DNA from: Mesostigma viride
Lineage: Eukaryota; Streptophyta; Mesostigmatophyceae; Mesostigmatales; Mesostigmataceae
Length of the DNA: 64,000 bases
Direction: 5' to 3'
NCBI GenBank assembly: GCA_009746045.1
Contig: RPFO01000082.1
Location: forward strand, 3,068,241-3,132,240
The translations under genes were made by a program, and so were the position numbers. Shown here piece after piece: positions 42,538-52,915 of the stretch; the stretch's first letter is position 1, and every line of letters starts with the position of its first letter. The notes beneath the pieces were generated by a model, which had not been told where the DNA came from, did not search any database, and was given only the letters and a program-made list of their open reading frames with translations.

Positions 42538-44646
42538 GCTGAGGGCGGATGTTTATGCTGGCCAATGGGTGCGGTCCCGGCAGGGCGCGGCTACGACCGA
42601 TGGGGCCGACCTGCGCCCGCGAACGTTGCCTTCATCCCCAGACCTGTGCCAGGCCAGCGTGATGAAGAGTAGCGCGACAACAGGGGGACGTGGCGTGGGG
42701 GGGGGGCAGGCATAACATGGCAAGGGCATGTGGCAGGCATAAGATGAAATAAGAGACTGAGAATGCGAATTGCACATGCCAGAGAGTGTAAGGGGGGGGG
42801 GGGGAGGGAGGAATTAATTATGAACATAGCTCCGTGGAAGGATATGTAACACATAGCCCTGAGAAGGGGCACATGGTTTTTAATACATTCTAGGCGACAA
42901 CCTGCAGGTGGTTGGTGTAAACTGGCACCTACTCGGGGTGCACAATTGAGGTGCACATGCACCACCATGTATTCCAGCAGCTGTGCAAAGTTGCGGAAGA
43001 GAGGAAATATGAGGGAAAATATGGCCCGACAAACGGAAGGGCATGAAAAAAAGGTATGGGGTGGAATACGAGACGAAACACTGCTCATGTGCCTTGCTTA
43101 ACAGGAATAGGAAAGGAAGATGGGTGGGTGCTGGGGCATGGCAGCTGACATGCTGACATGCAAATGCCAGCAGCGGGGCACACATCACAATACGTGGGTG
43201 TCTGCAAGCTTTGTACTGAAAGCAGCACCCCGGTGAGGCACGTCACGATGACTTCATCCGTTGACAATGACTTCTTTGCTTAAGTCGGGGAGTGTACCCA
43301 TGATGTCGCCCAAGCTTCCGGGGAACAAATTAGACTTGGACCTCTCTGGCCACTGCAAGCTGAGTGGTCTTTCTCTAGAAACCGCGGCCGTTTCAAGGGC
43401 CATATGAGGGGCTGCATGGGGCAAATGAAGATTCTCTAGACTCCAGTAACAGAGTTGACAAGCTTTACTTGCTGGGCGCACGCACGTATCCGCTCTTGAT
43501 AGATGCCAGGTCACCCCCCGCTCGACGGTGCATGGATTGCATATATTGCTTTACGTACATTGGCCTGCTTTGCCAGTATGACCTGTCAAGGTCGCCATCA
43601 CACGCTACCGTTTTTGCCCATTCGATAATCATAAAAAACTGACAGAACCGAGGCAAAAAGGGTGCCTATCCGCCGCCAGACGACATCCGTACAGCTAGAG
43701 TCTCCCGTCACAAGTCTGCATTTCTCGTATGTAATTTCATTCAGTGAACCCCAATTCCGCTGACGTAGCGACGTTCTGCCGCCGAAGCGAACATCCTATC
43801 AGTCTCAACATGTCGCCGCACTAACTCGAAAACCAAAAGGCAAGCAGTCGGATGGGAATCACAAGCCGTGCGTGGACGCTGGGATCTGCTCTGTCAAAAT
43901 GACCTGACTGCCGAGCGCAAACAACCAAGGTATTTCATGCCAACCTAAGCGCTGAGCGCCCGCAGTGCGCACAACCATGCAGCAACAGCTAGCCGTTGTT
44001 TGCTGACATAACAAACCCACAAGGTTCCCCGGCACTTACCAACAATTTCGATAACCGCGTTAAGGGCACTCGGGACTCCTCACTTCATCAATGTCATCGG
44101 AAAAATACGGGTTTCGCTGCGCTAGCTTTCCCACTAATTTCCATGGCCTGAGACTCCATGACCGTCCCAGTCGGCGAGCCATATATTTTAGCCACCATTT
44201 GGTGTAATTTTCCCGCGACCGGGTTGCTTCGTAGGTTCGTCCCGTTCCTCGAATGCCAGCACGGCCGGGGCCAGTCCGTCAGTCAGTCCAGGCCTCCAGG
44301 GTCAGTCAGTTGTTCCCAGTTTCCCACGCCGGTTATCCGACACACGACAGTCGACAGTGGGCTGGGCCGCCCGTCGAGAGTGAGCAGCGCTGTCCCAGTT
44401 GGAAACAAGAATGAGTTGAGTTGAGTTGAGTTTATTCCCGCGCCGGAAACAAGAATGCGACCTTGTCTCCCCTTGCGACCTTGGCTCCCCTGGTCACACA
44501 ATGCTCCTTTCTAAACCTTTCACCTATCACACTACCCTCAGAGGGTAACCAGCTGGTCGATACGTGGTACCTCTTCACCTAATGATATTCCTATTGGTTA
44601 ATAAAAATACCCATTTACCCGGAAAAAATGCGACCTTGTCTTGTGC
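42538..44646. promoter_or_regulatory. spacer upstream of the SET gene
   Basis: The SET-gene promoter should be here. No exon is recognised, although a CAG directly before the proposed ATG leaves room for an upstream exon. It holds a dispersed repeat at 42,840-42,915 and a TTGAG microsatellite at about 44,411-44,431. Confidence 0.4.
42840..42915 (-). repeat. dispersed repeat copy (inverted relative to 21,962-22,060)
   Basis: ACATAGCCCTGAGAAGGGGC and TAATACATTCTAGGCGACAA match the reverse complement of the 21,962-22,060 copy. Part of it also matches 591-612. Confidence 0.6.
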
Positions 44647-44663
44647 TCATTATTGTTGGAGTT

Positions 44664-45516
44664 TTTCGGGGAAATGGGTATATTTTATTCGCCAATTATG
44701 GACCAAAGAGGTGAGAGGGGAAATGAGTATCAGCGAATCCTAATGAAGGTGGGCACACACACGTGTGGCGGTGACAGGTGAAAGGCTAATAGGGCGCGTT
44801 ATTAGACCAGGGAAGCCATTGGACCTGAGTGATGTCGCCATGAGGCATACTGGTGAATACCTGATTACGGCCCCATGAAAAAGCTGGAGCGGGCTGGGCT
44901 TGTCGTTATTGGGTCCTGGGTCCCACACCCTGTGTTGTTCCTGAGCTAACAGCCAGTAGCGGCGCATAGCCGCATTCCACTATAGGTATATAAAGCGCCG
45001 GACTACGCCGCCGCGGGTATACTCCTCGCGGACCTTAAAGACTGTCTCGTTGCGTATGGTCCAGATCGCGTATAGCATAGTAGTGCGTAGCCATATCCAT
45101 TCTGCTTGGGAAACTGAAAGCTCGGACCCTGGTGTGCCAGCAATACCGAAAATGATGGTACGCACGCTGATTGGGAGAGTGGGTGGCGATGCCGTCCATG
45201 CGGCCCAGATGTTAATGAGCCACGTCCAAACCCCAGGGAGATTACAGTAAAGAAACCTGTGCTCAATGGTTTCACTAGGGTGCGTGCTCAGGCATGATGC
45301 ATCATGACCAAAACGCTCGTGGAGCATAGCGCAGACCCCTATCGCCCTACTGTATGCATCAAAAGGTGTTGTACATCAGTGGCCCTGCGGTCCACGAGAG
45401 GGTGGTCTACCGCCAGGGTAATCATCTTAACCCAAGTGTAGCCCGGCCAATGTATTCCCCAGCGGGCTCGGCCCGGGTGGGGCTGATGGTACATATGCAA
45501 CAAGATATCATCTGCA
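44664..45516 (-). mobile_element. 5'-truncated non-LTR insertion with zf-RVT-like domain
   Basis: A 17-bp direct repeat, TCATTATTGTTGGAGTT, lies at 44,647-44,663 and 45,517-45,533 and fits a target-site duplication. Inside, minus-strand frame 45327-44980 reads ETIEHRFLYCNLPGVWTWL, then AIWTIRNETVFK. The ET-x-EH-x-x-x-C-x-x-x-x-x-W pattern is that of the zinc-binding domain after reverse transcriptase in plant and algal LINEs. No RT core is present. It is a different family from the LINEs elsewhere in the window. Confidence 0.65.
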
Positions 45517-45533
45517 TCATTATTGTTGGAGTT

Positions 45534-45953
45534 ACTTTGATGAATAACAGAGTTCTTGTAGTTCAGTGCTTTAGTTTCTTCTTATGGGAGAAGATCTGTC
45601 ATTCTGAAACAATTATCTCAAGATACAACAACAGCGGCGTGGTTTACAAAAAAACAAACAAAAAAAATACAACTTTTGACCAACCACTTCTGTAAATTGG
45701 CGCGCCGCAGCTCGCAAGGCGCGCCCTGGAATTTGGCCCTGGAGGAAGGAATTTGGCGGAAGGTCCAACTTGCTGGTCCAGGCTGCCTGCACCGCCGCGC
45801 CTGCACGCTGGCCTCGCTCGCTGCTGCTGCCATTGCCGCCCGCCAAATAATTTGGGAAGAAAAACCTAATAAGGCATTGCCACCACCTCAACGAAGCACG
45901 CGGTATAGAAAAGTTGTCTCTCATCGAGCTTTGCAGTTTGGCTTCGGTTAAAG
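45534..45953. promoter_or_regulatory. upstream region of eIF3k
   Basis: The 5' flank, with two GGCGCGCC sites near 45,700-45,725. The transcription start is not resolved. Confidence 0.35.
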
Positions 45954-46628
45954 ATGGTTTCCGGACAAGAGTTCACGGAGGAGGTTGTGGAGCTGCATCG
46001 TTACAACCCAGAGATTACTCCGCAGCTGGAAGTTTATATTCAGAACTTGGTATCATCTCAAGGTTACAGCTTGGAAACTTGGCTGTCGCTCCTCCGCATG
46101 TACCAATTTTTTCCCGAGCGGTTCAACCTTCACCTCGTCCCCCCCATGTTGGTAAAAGCGCTTATGCAGCTTCCGAATCCCGACTTCAACCTCTGCATGG
46201 CTTTGATCCCGGACCGCATCCAGTCCTCCGAGCCATACACGACGCTCGCCAATATGGCGTTGTGCCTTCAATCCGGGCGTTTCGCAGAGTTTTGGAATCT
46301 CGCAGCTCAATGCCGTCAATTGTGGGAGCCTGTCCCTGGCTTCGAAAACGCCATCCGCATGTATGGCATAAAGCTCCTGTCCGTGACGTACCGCCGAGTG
46401 CCTACCCGTGTTCTGGCCGAGGTTGTTAACATGGAGGGCGCCGCTTTGGACGCTCTGGTCGCCCAGCAGAGGAGTTTGGGGGTGTGGAGCGTAGTGCAGG
46501 ACAAAGGAGGTGTCACCGTGACCTTCCCCATCACGGATGCCAACAACCCCGGCGGCCGCCAGCGCAAGGCGGCGACCGTGTCCAGAGACCAGATGGCCCG
46601 GCTGCTTACCAGCGCGCAGAAGGTCTAA
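45954..46628 (+). CDS. eIF3K: eukaryotic translation initiation factor 3 subunit K
   Basis: An intronless frame encodes 224 residues, close to the roughly 220 usual for eIF3k. The N-terminal HAM-like helical part shows LHRYNPEITPQLEVYIQ, ETWLSLLRMYQFFPERFN and the conserved LVKALMQLPNPDFNLCM. The C-terminal winged-helix part ends in a short basic tail, RQRKAATVSRDQMARLL. eIF3k is a small, non-core subunit of eIF3, which positions the 40S subunit on mRNA in the cytoplasm. The start is chosen at AAGATGG, the first ATG before the conserved block. The absence of introns beside intron-rich genes is unusual here and could mean an old retrocopy that became the working gene. Confidence 0.93.
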   Translation: MVSGQEFTEEVVELHRYNPEITPQLEVYIQNLVSSQGYSLETWLSLLRMYQFFPERFNLHLVPPMLVKALMQLPNPDFNLCMALIPDRIQSSEPYTTLANMALCLQSGRFAEFWNLAAQCRQLWEPVPGFENAIRMYGIKLLSVTYRRVPTRVLAEVVNMEGAALDALVAQQRSLGVWSVVQDKGGVTVTFPITDANNPGGRQRKAATVSRDQMARLLTSAQKV

Positions 46629-48180
46629 GCGCTCCACCATGGAATTAAAGGGAGTAGCATCAATGTCGGTGGCTGTGAGGTGTCCGGGGTGGCCTTGATG
46701 TATCCGGAATGGCTGCCTGCAAGCCTTCCTGGGACCCTGTCATGCGTCCTGCTACACCTATGGGTGTTCAAAGAAGATTGCCGCGGCACATCCAAGCCAT
46801 GATATTCGGCGCCCGCCCTCTCCCGATTCTTCTTTGGGTACACCGTGTCTTCCTGTGCACCGCTAAAACATATGCCCACTCTCTTGACTGCTTACGAGCT
46901 CCTGATTGGTCAGGGGAGTCTTGCCCAGCCCTGCCTCCTAGCATGAAAGCTTGTTAACCTGGTGTTCACTGGAAGTTGTGCACGTGTGCACACAAGGCGC
47001 TTGAAGGGGGAAAGGTCGCCCATGGCAAAAGCCTCAGGAGCTTCTTGGCAGTTCCTGTTACGGCCATTTCTTTGATGAGGCGTGACACATTAACATGCTT
47101 AGTGAAGCAGAGGCCGGGCCCTGTTAGGCAGGGTCCCTTGAAGACGGTCCCTCAACAACACATGGGCCAGATGAACATTCTTTGGCATGGCTGTTGTTGG
47201 GGGGAGGGCACAGCACGGCATCTATATTTGTCATGACCACCCTAAAGCTGGAGGCATTTGGTGGTTTCAAGCGATGTGTCCATCTGGCTTGCCTAGCCTA
47301 TGATGTTCAGCTGCAGCATCAATAATTTAGACCACCAGCGGCAGCGTGTCTGGACCTGGTCATGTGGGGTCTTGGGGTCCACAGATGCTCCGCATGCCTA
47401 GTAAGCATTCCAAACAATCTTTCAATAAATGTTTATATAGTTAGTAAGGTAATAGAAAGCTTACTCATTCCACTACACCTCACATGGCGCATACATTAAG
47501 TGAGACATGGGTGCATGAAGCTCCCATGCCTTCATTAGCTGTCTTGTGTCAATAATGTGTGTCATTTACTGATGATAAAATTGTTGACATGGGGGAAAAT
47601 CTGCATGCAAGCATATCAGCCCGATTTCTGGCCATGTTGTCTCTTAATATTATATATTGCTGTGAGAGCCAGGCCAGCCAAAATCGTTGTCTTACAGAAC
47701 ATAGCTCACATGCGGCATCATGCATTGCGGCCTGTTACAAAAACGAATTGGCTATATGCCGGCAGGCCTATACTGCAATATACCTCCAGCATGTAAGTCC
47801 TACATGGATCAGTGCATGACATTTGTGTCAATTATTGATTGTACATTCCTAAAAGCTTTCAGAAAGATCCCTTATTTACGGTTTTCCTCCTGGTAGCTTT
47901 TTTTCAGACTTCCAGACTTATTTTTTGCAAACGTACCAACCGGCCTCATGCACAAAATTCCAAGTCCCAAGCGCACGCCCTTAGAAGGCAAAATGCCCCA
48001 CTCCCCCGTGTACAGTCGAAGTGCCTAAAACGTGATGTTTGGGACTATGTCGACTCGCTGGCGCTGCGCCACTCTTTCTTGAGATCGCAAACTCCCACAT
48101 GCGCCCGCGCGAGGACGCATTTCTAATTTCTTGAAACTACTACATGCCTCCCATCTTTTACTGAGATTTTCGCGCCGATC
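46629..48180. other. 3' flank of eIF3k
   Basis: Noncoding as far as I can see. AATAAA occurs at 47,424-47,429 and may serve as a distant poly(A) signal, but it lies about 800 bp past the stop. Confidence 0.4.
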
Positions 48181-48189
48181 CTACGGCTG

Positions 48190-48608
48190 AGATTCCAGGA
48201 CTGGGTGCGGCGTACGTAACCAATTCCAGTCATCACGGCTAATTACAGCCCGGTGTCATGTCTGAAGGTAACGGCACGGTAACCAGGATGCTCCGCCAGG
48301 CCCTGAACGTAGGGTTTTCCACACATAGATCTTTAGAATCTTTGTACAAGGGCATGCCTCGCATTTTGGACGAGATTAGACAGCGTACCCAGGATAGCAT
48401 CCGTGGGACATCTTGCTCGCAAACGCGGGAAGCACGCTAGACAGGACCCCTACCTAGGGTAGAGAGCTTACTGAATAGAGTTGGTTTGATGTTGTAGATA
48501 ATAGATTAGACCAGTAGGCCGGATTGCGTGTCCCCATCCATTCATCCATCCATCGGGGTTAATGCTCTGTGACTCCCCATTTGGGAGCACGAGTTTAGTT
48601 AATTAATT
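48190..48608 (+). pseudogene. LINE ORF2 3' end with internal deletion
   Basis: The segment GTVTRMLRQALNVGFSTHRS, then LYKGMPRI and IRQRTQ, follows the same order as the 3531-4058 copy, but the stretch between GHLAR and GRHAR is missing. The 3' UTR, its stem-loop (48,569-48,590) and a TTAATTAA-like end match that copy. Confidence 0.7.
48569..48590 (+). other. LINE 3' UTR stem-loop, second copy
   Basis: Same CTCCC/GGGAG stem as at 4193-4213 with loop CATTT instead of CAAC. GTG and CAC flank it. Confidence 0.7.
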
Positions 48609-48610
48609 TA

Positions 48611-49235
48611 AAATCTTGCTCGCACCATTCAGGTAGACACCGACCTCGGTCTGGCTGGCCCCCAGCGGCTTGGCCAGCCGGCAGGGCGGCATATCCTGAG
48701 CTGGCCTGGCCCCAAGGACATAATCCTAGAAAGACCAGGTAAACATGCCATGACCTATACACAGCAGTTGATCCGGCTGACATAGTACATGGTCCCAGCC
48801 CCGCTTGAACACCGCATCCACTCCCTCCCTCTATCTTGGACTGCTATGAAGAACAAGAAGAGGTGGAAGACGATCAAGTCCAGGCTCACACGCCCGCCCC
48901 TGTGGGCAAGCCCCCTCCCCCCAAGAGGAAGTGGCGCTTTGCTGAGTAAAGTAGTCAGGGTTTTCTAGATTAGATTAGCTTAGAGTTAGACTAGTTCGGT
49001 TTCACGGCATCGCGCCCACCTCCATCCATCCTGCACTCAAGTGGGAATATATGTACGTCCGTCCTATAGTCAGCGAAAGTTGGTGCGAGAGGTCCCCAGT
49101 TCGATTCCGGTCGGATTCATTTGCAGATCGCGTTTTCCGCGTTTTCCGCGGACTGGCACTGAACGCAAATGGTTTTCACTTTTGCGGCGTGCCCAATCAG
49201 AATATGTGCGCTACATGAATTCCCAGAGAGGTTGA
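48611..49235 (+). pseudogene. second-subfamily LINE ORF2 end and 3' UTR
   Basis: It starts CTTGCTCGCACC (LART), continues with QVDTDLGLAGPQRL, MTYTQQL, PAPLEHRIHSL and a K-rich end near 48,948, with internal stops. The 3' UTR resembles that of the 4330-4686 copy (CACCTCCATCCATCC, AATATGTG, CTACATGA) but is interrupted at about 49,044-49,198 by a tRNA-like insertion. Confidence 0.6.
49057..49198 (+). mobile_element. candidate tRNA-derived SINE
   Basis: TCCGTCC (49,058) pairs with GGTCGGA (49,109-49,115) at six of seven positions like an acceptor stem. A-box-like TAGTCAGCGAAAGTTGG and B-box GTTCGATTC are correctly ordered. The span is about 60 nt, so the anticodon arm is missing and this is not a working tRNA. 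A short imperfect direct repeat (GAATAT) flanks the insert in the LINE 3' UTR. Confidence 0.42.
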
Positions 49236-49239
49236 CAGA

Positions 49240-49580
49240 AGTGCCACGAGCCACGAGGTAGCCATGGCTGACGGCGGAGCTCATAACTTTCACGCGTTTG
49301 AGCACCATATTCGGCTGTGAATATCACTATCGCTTCATCTTTCTAAGACGCAGATGCTGATATAATTTCCCGAAGCTATTACGCAATATATGACGAGCAA
49401 GTTCGCTCCCCGACGCAACGCAGCCTGGCGCGGCTGCGCTTGGCCATGAAAATACGTCTGCAGCTCCGGCTGCAGCTTCGCCCTCAGGTCCGGCAGGCAG
49501 CGGTGACACTAGTCGCGCACTGGTGGTCGCCCCGAACCCTCGCCATCGGCATCGCCTGACCCTAAACGCAGCAGCCCAGC
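49240..49580 (+). pseudogene. LINE 5' leader and ORF1 start, truncated
   Basis: The leader from GCCACGAGCCACGAG through GCTGATATAATTT and TATTACGCAATATA matches 20,101-20,260. ORF1 coding similarity (Q-R-S-L-A, A-A-S-P-S) fades near 49,580. The ATG equivalent is ACG here, so no start remains. Confidence 0.65.
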
Positions 49581-49589
49581 CGACAAAAC

Positions 49590-51790
49590 AGGAGGGGTTT
49601 TCACGCCCCACAGAACCGCGCTTTCGGCCCGAATTAACGTTTCAAGGTCGACGATCACGACTGGACCAACATGTCCCCGGATGCTGCCCTCAGTGCATGC
49701 ATTGCATCTTCTGGCCGGCGCTTGGAAAACCCTACGTTCAGGACCTGTCGGAGCATCCTGTACATAAACTGTGCCGTCTAGCTTAGCTGCCAGTGTGGGT
49801 GTGAGTGTCCACGCCTCGGCGCCATACATGAGCACCGTGAGGACGAGGACCTTGAAGAGCATGCGCTTGCGGTGCTCGCCCTGGCCCTTGGAGCGCCAAC
49901 TGGTAGGTGTTGAGCGAACGAAGCCTAGCCCAGGCCAGGCCGATGCGGATGTCCACATCGTCGGCGGTGTCAGGGAGCCAACTCCCCAACAGTTTGAAGC
50001 GATCGCGGAACGGGACCTCCGTCCCGTCGAGCAGGCGCGGCAGCGTCGGTCCCCAATCACCATCGCCTCAGTTTTGACACCAATTTCCAACCCCACCGCC
50101 CTCGCCTCCAGGCCCAGACAGTCCAGCCAGGTCTGAATGTGCTCGGGGCGCGCGATGAGGGTGGTGTCATCCGCATAAATCAGGTCGGCCAGGCGGTAAC
50201 CAGGTTTAAACCCGCCGTGCTCTTTCTCGGCAAGGATGTCCAAGCCTGGTTCGAACCCCTAAGAGCAGTAAAGCGCGCACGTGCTCGGCGCATGACGTGA
50301 TCCACGACAATAATGAACAACAGGTATGGGGACAGGACACAACCTTGCCACACACCGTGGTGAAGGGGCCGGAATGGTGGGGTGGTGCCTTCCGCAGTCC
50401 GCACTATACTGCCTGTGAGCCCTCATACAGTCGACGAATGACAGCAATAAGGCGCTGGTGGAACCCGATCCAGAGCTAGGATGCCGCCCAAAGAGCCTCC
50501 CAGAGGACCGTGTCAAAGGCCTTGATATAGTCAACAAAAATGAAGACCAGCGGCAAACTGTCAGGGCAAAGGCGACGCACCTCCTCCATCAACCGGCGCG
50601 CGACAAACACAGCCATGACAGTGTTACGACCACGACGGAAAACCATCTGAGACTCACCCAGGTGTGGGTCCAGCGCGGCGCGGAGCCTGTGCAGCATCAT
50701 GCGCATTCATGAAGACCTTCAGCGCGGCGCTCTGGAGGCAGACACCCCGGTAGTTATACCGGGGTCAGCAGCAGATCGAGCCCTTCTTGTACAGCATGAC
50801 GCGGATGGCCGTCTGCCACTCAGCAGGCGGAGGCTCGTCAGAAAGCAGGACACGGTTGCAGAACGCCAGCAGAAGATCCCTAACCGCCGGATCAGGGGTC
50901 TTCAGCAGCTCGGCAGAAAGGTGGTCAGCACCGACCGCCGCATCGTACCGCAGGCGAGCAAGGGCGCCGTCCAGTTCCTTCAAAGTGAAGGGGTGGACGA
51001 CGTCGTCAGTGGCAAGGCAGCCCTCCTGCAAGGCCGGGACTTGGTAGTCCGCGGCCGAGGAGGGGCCGGGGCGCTGGCGGCAGCGGGGGTCCGGCAACCC
51101 CGCTCGAGGCGGGCGGCCGTCTCGGGGTGAAGCGGCGGGGGGGGGGCGCGAGCCCCACCGGTCAAGGAAACATTGTGGGCCAACCAGCGGTCAAGGCTGA
51201 CCGGCGCCGTGCCGTCCCCCGTGTGCTCCACCGGGACCGTGCGCTGCCGCCGGCCGCCAAGCCGGTCGAGGTGGTACCACATGTCCTTGCCCTGGTTGCG
51301 AGCCTGGCAGGCCTTGGCATCCGCGATGCACTGGGCCGCCTCCGCGTCCTGAGCGTGCTCGTAGGCCTCCACGAGGGCGGCCTTGAGCACTGGTTTCTGC
51401 AGCGGGTCCCGGTTACGCTTGAGGCGGTGCCGGGCGGCCAAGACCTTGGGGTCCTGGCGGTAGAGCGGGCCGGGGCGGCGGCGGGGCATGGCCGGCAGGT
51501 GCCGGGCCGCCAGCAACGGGGCACGGGCCGCAAAGCCCGCAAAAATGGTGGCGTTGGGGGCACCCTCGTCCAACTCGTCGACGTCCGCCCGGGCGCCCAG
51601 GGCCGACAGGTACTCCCGTCGGCCCCGGTTCCGCTCGTGCTCGGCGTCCGTCCAGTCCTCAGGATCTCCCCGGACCGGGCGTAGAGCAGACCAGTCAGGG
51701 CGGACCACTGGGGCGCGGCGCGCGGGGACGTGGAACCGGAGCCGAATGGTCGCGCGCACCAACCGGTGGTCAGAGCACACCGTGGGCGTG
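49590..51790 (-). pseudogene. LINE ORF2: endonuclease tail and reverse transcriptase, disrupted
   Basis: Read on the minus strand from 51,790: CSDHRLVRATIRL (end of the AP-endonuclease), a linker, the RT entry region (LKELDGALARLRYDAAVGAD, then PAEWQTAIRVMLYKKG), FRRGRNTVMAVFVARRLMEE, the catalytic VDYIKAFD motif, GVWQGCVLSPYLLFI, the YADD box (LADLIYADDTTLIA) and the YGAEAWTLTPTL post-RT segment. Catalytic motifs survive but lie in different frames with stops, so it is dead. The 5' part, including most of the endonuclease, is missing. The arrangement fits an L1/RTE-like non-LTR retrotransposon. Confidence 0.85.
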
Positions 51791-51805
51791 TCAAACAGTT
51801 ATATG

Positions 51806-51880
51806 TTACTAATGAATTAATTAATGATCTCCCAACGGACGGAGTCATGTTAACTGTAATTTAATTTAATTGTTTTTAAT
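51806..51880 (+). other. LINE 3' terminus with AATTT/TTAA tail
   Basis: TTAATTAATGA, a hairpin-like CTCC / GGAG pair inside TGA...TCA (51,825-51,847) and an AATTT tail resemble the ends at 4219 and 4659. It abuts the minus-strand ORF2, so two insertions meet here. Confidence 0.5.
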
Positions 51881-52915
51881 GTCTGAAGGTTACTAAGTGA
51901 GACAGTTGTTGAAAAATCGGCTCCGTGCCTTCGAAAAAAAACACTTTTCTGATTTTATTCGAGAAACGAGAAATTAATTAAAGCGCGTCGAGCCAACAGT
52001 AGAATTTCTATACTATTCTATATAGTCAGACAACTATGTTTCCCCGTCAAGGTCAACTTACCGGATCGCGGTTAAATTACGTACCTGAATATTCGAGTCC
52101 TCCACTTGTCTTCTCCGTCCCGCAACATACCGTTTTCCCTGTTGTACACTTGTCTTCTCCCGGTTAGGGAGAAAGTATTGCAAAATACGTAAGTCCTAAG
52201 TCCAAAACAATTTTTTCTTCCTGTTTACGATCGAGTGATATCGACTTGGAGCCTCAGACTACGCATGGAGGTGGCTACCGATAATCCTAACCTATGCCAA
52301 TCTGAAAACAGTTCAAGGACACCGGCGGCTGGCCAGAGCTTGGACATTCATAGTTGTCTCACTACAGAAATGCAACGATGCAGTAGCTAGAGGGCAAGTG
52401 CCCTGGCGGCCCATCCACCGAGGTACCCATCTCCCCATTGACCGTGTGTCTCCTTGGACTCACCCTCATGAGGTGTCGTGGCCTCATCAAGGAAGGCTAT
52501 ACACAGAAAACACATGTTGAGGAAATCGCTGGATTCCGGGACGCATGGTGGTTTCTTGACGTAACCCATGACACACAGGTCTGGTGCGTAAGCAAGCCAC
52601 CCTGCACTGGTCACCACGTGCAGGGTGTTCAAGTCTCTGTGTGATCTGAACCATAGACCTGGTCACCTCGATTGCTACGGGTAACCACCCCACATGGGTC
52701 GTCAACCATAAGACGGGTCTACCATGTGGGCCTTGCCTGTGAGACCCCGAAGTATTTGAACCGATGCAGGCTTGTCAGCATGGGTAAAGCTCTCCAACTG
52801 CAAAGTCGTGCATCATTGGAAGCATGCGGCCGAGAACTGCGCTAGTCCTGAGTCGCCACTCTGCAGGAAACGTGGCCAGAGCCAAGCACAGGTGGCCATT
52901 AGGTGCCGCCCCGCG
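51881..52915. other. spacer and 3' flank of the thioredoxin gene
   Basis: AT-rich with no recognised gene. It includes the probable 3' UTR of the minus-strand thioredoxin. Confidence 0.4.

Noticed and set aside
49057-49116. Functional tRNA gene
   Set aside because: Only about 60 nt from arm to arm with no anticodon stem and an imperfect T stem.
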